From positions 250,001 through 314,000 of the forward strand of contig JAJEKV010000037.1 in the NCBI GenBank assembly GCA_021234155.1: DNA of 64,000 bases. The letters run 5' to 3'. Source of the stretch: Isoetes taiwanensis. Its lineage: Eukaryota; Streptophyta; Lycopodiopsida; Isoetales; Isoetaceae. Positions within the stretch are counted from its first letter, which is position 1. Every line of letters starts with the position of its first letter. A program made the translations under genes and the position numbers. Of the stretch, positions 1 to 12,002 are shown one piece after another. The notes beneath the pieces are model-generated. The model was not told the origin of the DNA, did not search any database, and saw nothing but the letters and a program-made list of their open reading frames with translations.

Positions 1-1060
1 CACCATGCCACCTAGCCTCCAACATGCCAAGGTGGCTCACAACATGCCACCTAGGCTTAAATATGCCAAGTTGGCTCAAACATGCCACCTAGGTCTCCAA
101 CATGCCACCGTGGCTCTAACCCCGCCACCTAGGCTCAAACATGCCACGTGGGCTCCAACATGCCACGTGCCAAGGTGGCTCCAACATGCCACCTAGGCTC
201 CAACATGCTCAAACATGCCACGCGGGCTCTAACATGCCACCTATGCTCCAACTTGCCAAGGTGGCTCAAATATGCCACGTGGGCTCCAACATGCCAAGGT
301 GGCTCAAGCATGCCACACAAGGCTCCAACATGCCACCTAGGCTCTAACATGGCAAGGTGGCTCAAACATGCCACGTGGTCTCCAACATGCCACCTAGGCT
401 CCAACATGCCAAGGTGGCTCCAACATGCCAAGGTGGCTCAAACATGCCACCTAGGCTCCAACGTGCTCAAACATGCCAAGGTGGCTCAAACATGCCACGT
501 GGGCTCCAACATGCCAAGGTGGCTCAAACATGCCACCTAGGCTCAAACATGCCAAGGTGGTTCCCACATGCCAAGGTGGCTCCAACATGCCACCTAGGCT
601 CAAACATGCCAAGGTGGCTCAAACATGCCAAGGTGGCTCAAACATGCCACCTAGGCTGCAACATGACAAAATGGCTCAAACATGCCACCTAGGCTCCAAC
701 GTGCTCAAACATGCCACGCTGGCTCCAACATACCACCTATGTCTAACTTGCCAAGGTGGCTCAAATATGCCACGTGGGCTCCAACATGCCACCTAGGCTC
801 CAACATTCCTAGGTGGCTCAAACATGCCATCTAGGCTCCAACATGCCACCCAGTGCTCAAACATGCCGTGTGGCTCAAACATGCCAAGGTGGGCTCAAAC
901 ATGCCACCTAGGCTCCAACATGCCAAGGTGGCTCAAACATGCCACGTGGACTCCATAATGCCACGTGGGCTCCAACATGCCAAGGTGGCTCCAACATGCC
1001 AAGGTGGCTCAGGCATGCCACCAAGTCTCAAGCATGCCACCTAGGCACCCCAAGTGGTGA
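1..1060. repeat. 19-20 bp minisatellite array with palindromic cores
   Basis: About 55 tandem units share the frame CAAACATGCC...GGCT. The middle of the unit switches among three cores: ACCTAGG, AAGGTGG and ACGTGGG. Two cores hold perfect palindromes (CCTAGG and CACGTG). A short block of the same satellite returns at 6149-6362, so the 5 kb between looks embedded in the array. Open frames here are repeat translations and not genes. Confidence 0.95.
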
Positions 1061-1274
1061 CATGGCATGCCAAGTAAGCAAGGTCAAGTTTTGACTAGGC
1101 CAAAAAACCAAAGATGTCCATCTTTGGTCTTTTCATTGGGTGATGTTGGCAAATTTTAGGTGACATGGCTAGATGATGGTGACATGGACCTTGGATGTGC
1201 CGCAAAACACCGGCAGCACCTCGACCAATGGCCCCTTTCTTGTGAAGGGGAGTCTCCGAAAGGTATATATGCTG

Positions 1275-4100
1275 GTGCATTTTTTCTTGCGTATCTAACA
1301 TCATCGCACATCCCGCCAAGATTTCATCTTTTTCGAGACCCGGATTTTTATCGTGCTTTTCTTTGTGTTTATGCTCCGGAAATTCATAATTAATGCATGG
1401 GGCAGGAAAAATCCTGGTTTTCAGCCAGCTGGCTTGCCAAGTGGCCCCGAGAGTATAGGAAAATCCCGGTATTTCGGATGAGTTTTAGACCCTCGATTTT
1501 TTATTGGGATGGGCCGTTTGGCCTCCGATAAGGTTTAGACCACGTTTTCGATTTTGGGGCATGGAGGAGGCTCCGGATTGGCGATCCGACCTCGCCCGGC
1601 GTCGTCAGAAGCGACGAAATTACCCTAGGGGACAAGTTCCATGGCGAAGTTTTCCGGGGGATCAATCACTTACCCCTCACTAGGAGGTATTCAAAGATCC
1701 ACCTCCATGCCAATTGACTACAAGTGTGTAGTAAACGACCTACTTTGGCGTTTCTTGGAGAGGGGTGGTCTTACGCCCACCGAAACTTCCGGGTCCATTG
1801 GCGAGCCAGTTCTCGGTTCCCGAGTGGGGGTCGGCCCGCCCCTCGGCCCCGGCTTGGACTAGCCTGCGAGAACAAGATACTTGGGGTTCACCCCGAGGCC
1901 CCGGTAGAAGATTGAAGTGAGAATAGCAGCACTAGGACTGCTAGGTGGTATACATGTGACCACCGAGAGAAGTAAAGCTAGCTCCACTACCTAGTAGGAC
2001 GTTACAGGGCGGTGGTCTCGGAAGGGGTTGGCTCGAAGCTTCGTCTCATGCCTCCCGCTTGTGCTTCTATTTGCGGTGCATTTTCTCTTGCGTGTGCAGC
2101 ATGTCATGCACATCCCGCCAAGATTTCACCTTTTCGAGACCCGAATTTTTATCTGTGCTTTTCTTTGTGTTTATGCTCCAGAAATTCATAATTAATGCAT
2201 GGGGCAGGGAAAAATTCTGGTTTTCAGCCAGCTGGCTTGTCAAGTGTCCCCGAGAGTATAGGAAAATCCCCGGTATTTCCGGATGAGTTTTAGACCCTCG
2301 ATTTTTGATTGAGATGGCCACCGTTGGCCTTGACGGGGGTTTAGACCACGTTTTTCGATTTTGGGGCATGGAGGAGGCCCCGGATTGGCGATCCGACCTC
2401 GCCGCGTCGTCCGGAACGGCGAAATTACCCTAAGGGACAAGTTCCACGGCGAGTTTTCCCAGGGGATCAATCACTTACCCCTCACTAGGAGGTATTCAGC
2501 ATCCACCTCCATGCCAATTGACTACAAGTGTGTAGTAAACGACCTACTTTGGCGTTTCTTGGAGAGGGGTGGTCTTACGCCTACTTAAACTTGGTCCCTA
2601 GGTAATGGGGATGTTCCGGGTCCATTATGAGCCAGTTCGGTTCCTGAGTGGGGGTCCGGCCGGTCCCTCATTGGCTTGGATTAGCCTGCAAGAACAAGAT
2701 ACTTGGGGTTCACCCTGAGGCCCTGGTAGAAGATTGAAGTGACAATAGGAGCACTAGGACTGCTAGGTGGTATACATGTGACCACGGAGAAGAAAAGCTA
2801 GCTCCAATCGCCAAGTATGACGTTACCGGCCGTTGGCCTCCGAAGGGGGTTGGCTCGGAAGCTTCGTCTCATGCCTCCGCTTTGTGCTTCTATTGTCGGT
2901 GCATTTTCTTTTGCGTGTGCAGCATCATGTTGCATATCCTGCCAAGATTTCACCTTTTTTCGAGACCCGGATTTTTATCTGTGTTTTTTTTTGTGTTTAT
3001 GCTCCGGAAATTCATAATTAATGCATGGGGCGGGGAAAAATCCTGATTTTCAGCCAGCTGGCTTGCCAAGTGGCATGAGCGTCTGAGGAAAATCCCGGTA
3101 TTTTCGGGCGAGCTTTAGACCCTCGATTTTTGATTGGGATGGCCACCGTTGGCCCTGACAGGGTTTAGACCACGTTTTCGATTTTGGGGCATGGAGGAGG
3201 CCCCGGATTGGCGATCCGACCTCTCCACATCGTCTGGAACGCCGAAATTACCCTAGAGGACAAGTTCCACTACCAGTTTTCCCAGGGGATCAATCACTTA
3301 CCCCCCACTAGGAGGTATTCAGCATCCACCTCCATGCCAATTGACTACAAGTGTGTAGTAAACGACCTACTTTGGCGTTTCTTGGAGAGGGGTGGTCTTA
3401 CCCCGAAACTTGGTCTCCTAGGTAATGGGGATGTTAGGGTCCATTGGCGAGCAGTTCTCGCCCCGGGAGTGGGGGTCCGGCCCGTCCCTCACCCCGGCTT
3501 GGACTAGCCTGCGAGAACAAGATACTTGGGGTCACCCTGAGGCCCTGGTAGAAGATCGAAGTGAGAATAGCAGCACTAGGACTGCTAGGTGGTATACATG
3601 TGACCACGGAGAAGCAAAGCTAGCTCCACCGCCCGATGGGGCGTTACGGCCGGTGGCCTCTGGGAAGGGGTTGGCTCGAAGCTTCGTCTCATGCCTCGCT
3701 TGTGCTTCTATTGCCGGTGCATTTTCTCTTGCGTGTCTGGCATCATGCTGCACATCCCGCCAAGATTTCACCTTTTTTCGAGACCCGGATTTTTATCGTG
3801 CTTTTCTTTGTGTTTATGATCCGAAAATTCATGATTAATGCATGGGGCGGGGAAAAATCATGGTTTTCGGCCAGCTGGCTTGCCAAGTGGCCCCGGCGTC
3901 TGAGGAAAATCCCCCGGTATTTCCGGGTGAGCTTTAGACCCTCGATTTTTTGATTGGGATGGCCACCGTTGGCCCCGGCGGGGGTTTAGACCACGTTTTT
4001 GATTTTGGGGCATGGAGGAGGCCCCGATTGGCGATCCGACCTCTCCATGTCATCCTCGAAGCGACGAATTTACCCCTAGGGGACAAGTTCCACGGCCCTC
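1275..4100. repeat. Four tandem copies of a 0.8 kb unit
   Basis: The anchor AATTCATAATTAATGCATGG recurs at 1381, 2183 and 3009, and with one change at 3827, giving periods of 802, 826 and 818 bp. Each unit carries the same ordered landmarks: a pyrimidine-rich stretch, a GGCATGGAGGAGGC block, and a segment around CTACAAGTGTGTAGTAAACG. Copies differ by scattered substitutions and small indels. No conserved reading frame crosses the copies, so I treat the array as a non-coding satellite or a tandemly amplified piece of an unrecognised element. Confidence 0.9.
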
Positions 4101-4109
4101 TTGATCGTG

Positions 4110-4815
4110 AGGAGCATCCGAGAATGTAAATCCTACCAAACCCTAGGGTTTGGTAGGGTTTACATCTCGAAGTCAAGGCGGAGACTAACACATCGAAACT
4201 TTGCATGGAGTTCTCTGTGTATGCTCGGGGACCATGCCAGGAGATGGGGTCAAATCCCCTAAAGCGGCATGCTTTTCGAACTCCCCTTCATTGGAAAGGG
4301 GCTTGTGAAGGGAGTCTCCGAAAGGTATCTTTGCACCGGAAATTTGGCTCTGTCTCCCGGTGCCATGAGGGTAATCCCGCGGGTATTCCACGCCGGATCC
4401 ACGGGCCCTACGGGTCATCGGAGCATCCCGAATGTAAACCCTATCAAACCCTAGGGTTTGCTAGGGTTTACATCTCGAGCATCAAGACGGAGACTCACAC
4501 ATCCGAAACTTTGCATGGAGTTCTCTCGTGTATGCTGCGGGGACCATGCCGGAGATGGGGTCGAATCCCCTAAAGACATGCTTTTCGCACTCCCCTTCAC
4601 TCGAAAGGGGCTTGTGAAGGGGAGTCTTCGAAAGGTATGCCGCACCGGGAAATTTGGCCTTGTCTCCCAGTGCCATGAGGGTAATCCAAAGACGGGTATT
4701 CCACGCCGGATCCACGGGCCCTCTGGGTCATCTGACATCCCGGAGAATGTAAACCCTATCAAACCCTAGGGTTTGCTAGGGTTTACATCTCGAGCGTCAA
4801 GACGGAGACTCACAC
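4110..4815. repeat. Three 0.31 kb repeats centred on a telomere-like palindrome
   Basis: Each unit contains a near-perfect palindrome built on AAACCCTAGGGTTT, extended by GTAAACCCTA and its complement, at about 4124-4163, 4433-4472 and 4747-4787. The core equals one plant telomere heptamer meeting its reverse complement. There is no heptamer array, so this is not an interstitial telomere. The rest of the unit repeats the words CCATGC..GAGATGGGGTC and GAAAGGGGCTTGTGAAGGG. Confidence 0.85.
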
Positions 4816-4829
4816 GGTTTCTATTGCTT

Positions 4830-6148
4830 CTTGTTTTCAACCGCAGCTTCTCGACCATGTCTCAAGTGCAACTGAATAAAACTCGACCTCTATAACGTAA
4901 ACCCTACAATAACCTGGCAACGCACAGGGTTTGCGTGTTGGAGGCCATACCCTAGCCAGATTGGACCAGGATCTTGCACAATGTCATGAGGTAGTGGGAG
5001 GGCGTTGGCCTTGACCTAAAACCTTCCAGAAGAAGTTCGACCCAAAGGTCCTCTCTGGAGGGTCCCTGGCCACGGACGGGCAACTCTCCCACCCCGGAAC
5101 TATGATCTGACTCTGCCAACGGACTCAAAACATCGACATTACCATAAGGACCAAGTTTTGTGGGCAGAAAACCACCCCTGCTCCCGGAAGCGCCAAAATA
5201 GCTCATGTCCAACACGTTCCTAGTGAATTGGCCTTAGCGGAGGGTGCAGAATACTGCCATGTAGAGGGTTCGTGTCTGTTTTGCTGCAAAAAATGACCGT
5301 GTAACTTGGTCTCTAGGGTAATTTCGCTGTTTCGGACAACATGGCGAAGTCAAATCTCCATTCCGGAGCCTTTGTACTGCCCGAATGACAAAACACTTGG
5401 GTTTCTACACGGTCGACTACAGGACACTTTGCGGAGGGATATGTTCTCCCGGACAGATCTTGAATTTTCTTGAGCCTGCTCGAAGCAAGTTACTTGAATG
5501 GAGAATTCAACGGTCGGATAGGGAAACCGGGTTCCGGGAAGGGAGGCATTTGCATTTGCCCTCCCGGAGGAGCACTGGTAGGAAAGCATGCCTCGGTAAA
5601 TCCAAACCCCATTTCGTCAGTTTCTGTTGCTTCTTGTTTTCAACTGCAGCTTCTCGACCATGTCTCAAGTGCAACTGAATAAAACTCGCTCTCCATAACG
5701 TAAACCCTACAATAACCTAGCAACGCACAGGGTTTACGTTTTGGAGGCCATACCCTAGCCAGATTGGACCAGGATCTTGCACAATGTCATGAGGTAGTGG
5801 GAGGGCATTGATGCCAGAAGACGGAGCCCTAAAACCTTCCAGAAGAAGTTCGTCCCAAAGGTCCTCTCTGGAGGGTCCTTGGCCACGGACGGGCAACTCT
5901 CCCACCCCAGAACTGTGATCTGACTCTGCCAACGGACTCGAAACATCGACATTACCCTGGAGACCAAGTTTCGTGGGCAGAAGACAACCCTTGCTCCCGG
6001 AAGCGCCAAAGTAGCTCATGTCCAACACATTCATAGTGAATTGGCCTTAGCAGAGGGTGCAGAATACTGCCATGTAGAGGGTTCGTGTTTCTTTTGCTGC
6101 AAAAAATGACCGTGTAACTTGGTCCCTAGGGTAATTTCGCTTTTTCGG
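4830..6148. repeat. Two tandem copies of a second 0.8 kb unit
   Basis: The word ACCCTACAATAACCT occurs at 4901 and 5704, a period of 803 bp. Both copies run through the same order of landmarks and end near a GGTAATTTCGC segment (about 5315 and 6128). That segment resembles, in reverse orientation, the GCGAAATTACCC segment of the 1.3-4.1 kb family. The array then passes directly into the short minisatellite block at 6149. Confidence 0.85.
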
Positions 6149-6362
6149 ACGACATGGCAAGGTGGCTCAAACATGCCACCTAGGCTCCAACATGACAAGG
6201 TGGCTCAAACATGCCACATGGGCTTGAACATGCCACCTAGGCTCCAACATGCCAAGGTGGCTCAAACATGCCACGTGGGCTCAAACATGCCACCTAGGCT
6301 CCAACATGCCATCTAGGCTCCAACATGCCAAGGTGTCTCAAACATGCCACGTGGGCTCCAAC
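6149..6362. repeat. Second block of the 19-20 bp minisatellite
   Basis: Same unit and same three alternating cores as the array at the window start. It marks the right edge of the satellite block. Confidence 0.95.
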
Positions 6363-8287
6363 GTTTTGAGCAATTGAGATAAGGGTATCTCTTGCTTTGG
6401 TTTTTCCGATACGTAGAAACCAATCTTAACACTAGAATACCCCCTCTCCACACAACATGGAATTTGGCAAAGCGATTTTGGAGCTACAATACTATTTTTG
6501 GAACTCCTACAAGGGCATTCGGCTTCTCCGTTGCCAATGTGCACTAGTTGGAGCACTAAAAATCATCAGAGAGCTTCGTTGTAGTTGTAAGTCTATGTTT
6601 TTGCCTAAGTTGATTCGATGTTTTTTTCTAAGTTGCCACGAAATTATCTTCCCGCTTTCCATTTTGGAATATAGTAACATGCCATGCAGTAGCATATGGT
6701 TCATCTTCCATTGAAGATCATGGTCGAAGCTCCATCTTGTTTAAATTTGCATCTCGAATGGAAACCCTTTGGTTTTTGTTTATCATGGTTTTTGTAAGGT
6801 TGAGGGTTTTTCCTTTCGATTTTAATATCTTAAGTCATGTTATTGCACAAATCAACGATGCAAACAATTTTCACTAAATAGTCCAAATTAAAATTTGTGT
6901 ACCAAGAAACTTGCAATGTGACAAACCTTCATTGGCTTCTTAATAGATGTCTAGGGTATTCAGGGTCAAGCCTTTAGATTTGACCGTATACAAAACTAAA
7001 TTGAGGTACTCCTTTCTTTCGGAATTTAAATTTCATTCGACTTCACTATGTCAACTCCAATTTCCTCATTTTTTGTACATTGCTTTTGAATCTGAGATCC
7101 GACTTATCATCTTTGTCAATTCTATCTGCCTTTCTTTTCTTCAATTTTCCATCTAGATAGCCACCTTCTTTATTTGAACTTTCTTCTCTTTTGATATACT
7201 TTTTTACTTCATTTCATATTATAAGAAGCATAGATACATATTTTTCAACTATTGAATTTTTAAAAGAAGAAATAACATTGTTGTAACAATTAAGAAAGCA
7301 CAAACTCTACATCACAAGGAATTGGCAATTAGCTTAAGAGACCTTAGACACGCATAAGGCCCGATGAAAAATCTTGATTCTACACAACGAAGTTCAAGAC
7401 AATCGACTATGCTCTCCAATCTTAGATCTATAGCATGAATCGATGGCCTACAAGAAAGAACATCAAATCAATAGCATTCAATCATAAGAAAAACTATATT
7501 TCAAGAAACCCCATTAGTTTCATGCCCTTTCTCTCACTCCCACTCTACTATTTTTTCTTCTACAAGATTCCAGGGGACCCGCGGCCGGGAGGGGGCTGGT
7601 GCGGAATCAGCGACCTTTGCCGGGCCGCCACAATCACGGAATCGCGACCCACTTCCGGGCCGCCACAACATGGCAACCGGGAGTTTTGCTTGGTTCTTAC
7701 ACGCATGTGACGCTTGAGTGGAATTCTTTGTGCCGCTTTCCATTCGGGGCCGGAATCTCCGACCCAGTTGCCATGTTGTCAAGGGTCTCAAAAATGATAA
7801 GGCGGCAATGTGGCAAGATTAAACATAAATTTTGTTGGCAAAAATGATAAATCGACATCAAAATCACTTATGTAAAAACAAGCGGCATGTTCAATGCAGC
7901 AGCGAGGCTTGAGCTTCAAGGAGGTCTGCTATGACAAAGCGAAAAATTCACGGTCACCCTTGTTGGGCTTCTTGTTAATCCACGATTGATTAATCCTCCT
8001 AGTATAAGAAGTAGGCTAGAGGCATTTCAACAAAAAAAAAAAAAATGGAGGGTCACTTTTAAAATTATAAAAAGTAAGAGGCATTTTTAGAATTTTCGTT
8101 TTTTCTATTTAACTTTTGCATCCCCATCTAACGTAGAGGTGAGTTGAGATTAACGGCCTAGATTGTGATCCGGGCTTTCTCATCCTATTGGTTGGCCTTA
8201 ATGGGCGGTTTGTGTTTCTTTGTTTCCCGCGTTGCCTGTGACTATGGCAAATTTTGCTTCATCTTGCTCCAACTATAGCGAAGGCGA
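6363..8287. other. Gene-free stretch, mostly AT-rich
   Basis: No convincing gene. 6400-7500 is AT-rich with short unrelated frames. 7565-7700 is an abruptly GC-rich patch around GGGCCGCCACAA repeats. An A14 run at about 8031, after a TAAGAAGTAGG segment, could be the tail of a retroposon, but no source is recognisable. Confidence 0.6.
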
Positions 8288-8475
8288 AGCGCATGCAAAT
8301 CCGGCAATGTCCCTTTGGGTTCCCCAAACCTAAGCTCTTCCCGCTTTCTTGAAGCGCATGCAAATCCGGCAATGTCCCTTTGGGTTCCCAAAGCGTAAGC
8401 TCTTCCCCTTTCTTGAAGCGCATGCAAATCCGCGATGTCCCTTTGGTTCCCAAACTAAGCTCTTCCCCTTTCGTT
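8288..8475. repeat. Three copies of a 64-65 bp tandem repeat
   Basis: GCGCATGCAAATCCG starts at 8289, 8354 and 8418, each followed by a CCCTTTGGGTTCCC-like word and AAGCTCTTCCC. The copies differ by a few single-base changes. Confidence 0.85.
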
Positions 8476-9012
8476 TTTTACTGTTAAAATCTGTCAATCC
8501 TTGGCTGCATGGCATTGCCGTCATTTCCCTCCCTCTTCGATTGGGCTCTGATGATTTCTTGGTGATGGGTGCATGCTTGAGCGGAGGTGGTGGCCCGGGG
8601 CGTGCTTGGCGGATTGGAACAACGTGTGATGCTTCCCCAGTGCGTCTATCACGGTATTGGATTCTAGTTTGCACTGCCTATGAGAGGTCGATCTATATAG
8701 ATAGAGCTGAGTTACATGCCGGGCATGTAGGAAATGTTTACGGGCTGTTATAGATCGATTCATTTAAACAAGGCGAGAACTACTCAACTTCGGTCCGTCC
8801 GGCCAATCAAAATATTTTTATGCTTGAATTTGTTTCCTCTCTCGAGCGGGTTGGATTACAAATCTGGTAAACTATAATGCTAATACTAGTAGATTGCTCT
8901 ATTTAGCTGCATAGATTTGTTTAGCCTACTACTAATTTGTTAAGTCTTTTCCAGCAAGCTAAGTCCAGCAATTTTAGACGATGGAAGTGAAGGCAAGTAA
9001 TCTTGCTGGATT
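8476..9012. other. No feature recognised
   Basis: Mixed-composition sequence between the 65 bp repeats and the possible exon pair. I see no gene, RNA or repeat here. Confidence 0.5.
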
Positions 9013-9378
9013 TTGCATTTACGTTTCTGCCATTCTTCTGTGCTCTACTCCTTACTTCTGTTAACTTTGTTTGCAGAACTAGCCCTTTTGCTCTTCAATC
9101 GATCTGAACTGAAGAAATGGATGGGCAAGAAATTAAAAAATGATGCTCCTAAATTTGAGGAGCTAAAGCAGCCTAAGAAAACATCAGAGGTACATGTGGC
9201 ATTTGTTTTTTTGCTCCAATTTGAGATTTCAATCATGTTCTCATCATACTTTCTTTGTCAGGTTACAGAGAAGAAAAATGTTGCAGCAGTACTATTGCAT
9301 TGCGGCACAGATCGTGTAAAATCAAATGCTCACAAGCAACTGGAGAAACAATCCATTTCAACTTCGTGCAGTTTGTAA
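9013..9378 (+). pseudogene. Possible captured exon pair, unrecognised gene fragment
   Basis: I do not recognise this protein. A stretch preceded by an acceptor-like TTTGTTTGCAG (to 9076) encodes a lysine-rich segment containing KKWMGKKLKNDAPKFEELK. It is followed by a donor-like GAG/GTACAT, a T-rich 70 bp interval, an acceptor TTTGTCAG (near 9262), and a second short coding piece ending at 9378. The exon/intron grammar suggests a fragment of a real plant gene. The lack of a start and of further exons suggests a relic or transposon-captured piece. Chance is not excluded. Confidence 0.3.
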
Positions 9379-9930
9379 TATAATAGGCAAACCATCAAGA
9401 TTTGAAAACTTACTAAGGCACTGCAATAATAGTCTTTGTAGAATTTTAATGTTTTGAAAAATGCATCCATTGGCATTGTTATATTTCAGTGTTCTGTTCT
9501 GAACTTTCTCACAAAACAATAATCCACTTAAAATCCAAAAGATATTATTAACAAGCCTTATCTTCCCCATTATCCTATAATCAGTGATAGAATTTTAAAA
9601 TTTGGATTACAAATAAATAATATTATGCTTTATGGACTTGTTTGGGTTCGATTCCCAAAAAGGCATTTTTATTTTAAATTAAGCAATTCATGATATATTG
9701 ATTTTTGGTACATATTAGCTTTTTTTAATGTGCCACGTGTTCATATTTCAATGTGCCACGTGTTGATATTTCTTAATAAAAATAATGAGTTTTTATTTAA
9801 AAAGCATGCACGTGTTAATATTTCATTGGTTAAAAAACACTTCAAAAACAACACCTCGCTTTTCTATGTGTCATAATAATGTTTTTTACATGTCCTTATT
9901 TTTGAAAAACAATAGTTGGTAGCATTAACA

Positions 9931-10171
9931 ACAATAGCTAGATTTAAATAGCGCATGTGGTATTTTATTAAACAACATGTATTTTTTTTTAAAAAACCAT
10001 CGATTTTGATGTTGTAATATTATTTTTAACCTGTAGTAATATCTAAATCTACAATAGCTAAATTTAAATAGCGCATGTGGTATTTTATTAAACAACATGT
10101 AATTTTTTTTAAAAACCATCGATTTTGATGTTGTAATATTATTTTTAACCTGTAGTAATATCTAAATCTAC
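9931..10171. repeat. Tandem duplication of a 120 bp AT-rich unit
   Basis: The word ACAATAGCTA starts at 9931 and 10051, and the following roughly 120 bp are almost identical. AT-rich sequence of unknown origin continues to about 10475. Confidence 0.9.
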
Positions 10172-10477
10172 GCATGTTATTTAGAAGACAAACAACGTAT
10201 AGCTCCTTCAAAAACTACAGTCAAGAAAAAAACTACACGTCGAAAAAGTTCGGTAAAAACAACACTGAAAAAAAGGACACGTTGACAAAAAAACGAAAAA
10301 GTGTCAGAAAAACCACCGTGGGATTTTTTGCCAAAAAACCACTGTCTCTTTGTGCAAATCCGGATAAACGGGCCACGTGGACTTTTGGGGCCATTTTGGT
10401 GTTGTTTTTGGCATAAAACAACACTTCCGTACAAGTAAAAAACAACTGTGGAGCAAAATTCGGGGTCAGTGTGGTAC

Positions 10478-10674
10478 TGATATGTATGTTTACGCTTCCG
10501 CAGCTAGATAGACCTGAGGGAGACGGGGTAAAATGACCCCTTCACTCTTCCCACTGGGACTCGTTACGGGTGCAGTGATATGTGGAGGGCCCTGTATCAG
10601 CATGGAGCTGGTATGGGGGATGAACTCCTGTTTGTATATGGTGAGTGCACCGTATACGAGTAGGGGACGTCACA
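10478..10674 (+). mobile_element. 3'-terminal fragment of a Gypsy LTR (first flank copy)
   Basis: The last ~200 bp of the same LTR that ends at 23609: the blocks GTTTACGCTTCCGCAG and GGTGAGTGCACCGTATACG, then the terminus GGGGACGTCACA. The left part of the LTR is missing; unrelated AT-rich DNA abuts at about 10478. It is followed at once by the Copia word GTTAGTCAG, exactly as the complete LTR is at 23610. This locus therefore duplicates an LTR-to-Copia junction. Confidence 0.9.
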
Positions 10675-12002
10675 GTTAGTCAGTTGTGTGATTTGGGTTA
10701 CAGAGTTACATTTGATGCTGATCAGTATAATATTTTGATGAATAATGAAATCAAATTTTATGGAAAACGTGTGGGAAACTTGTATGGACTGGATAATGCT
10801 GTTGTACATGAGTTTATTTATACAGTTCAAGAAGTTGGCATAGAAGTTTGGCATAATAGACTTGCACACACCAATTATAAAAAACTGGAATCTCTTCATA
10901 AGCAAGGGCACATAAGATGTGAAAATACAAACAAACTTGACTTGATTTGTGAAGGATGTGCTTTGGGAAAGCTAAATCGATTACCATTCCATAAAAGGAA
11001 AAGTAGAGCACAACAGAAACTTGAGCTGATACATTCAGATTTATGTGGTCCCTTAAATGTCAGAATTAGGACCAATAAGAGATATTTCATAACATTCACA
11101 GATGATTATAGCAGAATGTGCACCACATACTGTCTAAACAGAAAATCTCAAGCTCCAAGTGCTTTCAAGCAGTATGTTGCAGAAAAGGAAAGAGAAACAG
11201 GATTCAAAGTAAAATGTATCAGATCAGATAGAGGAGGAAAATACCTCTCAAATCAATTTAAAACATTCTGCATATCACATGGAATAAAGAGACAATTGAC
11301 CTGTAGACATTTACCACAACAGAATGGTGTCTCAGAAAGGAAAAATAGGACCTTGCTGGATGCAGTTAGATCAATGTTAAAGGAAAGTGGACTGCCTAAC
11401 AATCTTTGGGAAGAAGCGTTACACACAGCTGTTGAAATACAAAACATGCTACCATCAGTAAGCTTGCAGGGAAATATTCCAAAACTGTTGTGGGAACCAG
11501 AAACTAAATTGAACTATGAAAAGTTTAAAGTATATGGGTGTATGGTCTATGTACATGTGCCAACAGAGTTAAGGAAGAAGTTAGATAACAAAGCAGAAAG
11601 AGGATTCCTAGTGGGATATGATAAAGAATCTAAGGGGTACAGAATTTACTTACCTGAATCCAAGCAGACAAGAATTAGTAGAGATGTGTTATTTAATGAG
11701 CAGGTATTGTATAAACACAAATTCAGAAAGGGGAATGAAATTCAAACTGATAAGCCTGAAGAAATTCCTAAGTTTGAATTTGAAGAAGAAGATTATGATG
11801 ATTTAGAGAAACCAGAATGAGAAGAATGAGCTGGAGAAACCTGCTTGTGAGGATACCCACGAATCAAGACAAACTAGTGTTGAACCTGCAAATGATTATT
11901 CTGAAAAAAAGAAAAGGAAAACACAGGCAGAAAAACTTATAGAAGAGGCTGGACTTGGTAATCAAGCTTATGGAAGAAATGAAATGGGAAGAAGTAGAAG
12001 AA
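10675..12002 (+). pseudogene. Copia pol fragment A: GAG-pre-integrase and integrase
   Basis: The translation starts inside the GAG-pre-integrase region (VSQLCDLGY). It continues with the zinc-binding HNRLAHTNY..H and CEGCALGK motifs. The integrase core has D in LIHSDLCGP, D in FTDDYSR, and E in the PQQNGVSERKNR block. Next come the usual LWEEALHTA and YGCMVYVHVP segments and an acidic linker. It is 99%-like copy B at 23610-24931 and stops at the same element position, where it is replaced by Gypsy internal sequence at 12003. The end of the gag gene and all of the reverse transcriptase are absent here. The main frame runs to a stop at 11820, after which a one-base shift restores similarity to copy B. 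Confidence 0.92.

Noticed and set aside
5-1044. Repetitive open frames in the first kilobase
   Set aside because: Each is a translation of the 19-20 bp minisatellite and exists in several frames at once.
4124-4787. Interstitial telomere
   Set aside because: Only one heptamer and its complement meet at each site; there is no heptamer array.
9640-9665. tRNA-derived SINE near GGGTTCGATTCCC
   Set aside because: Only the B-box-like palindrome is present; no A box or tail was found.
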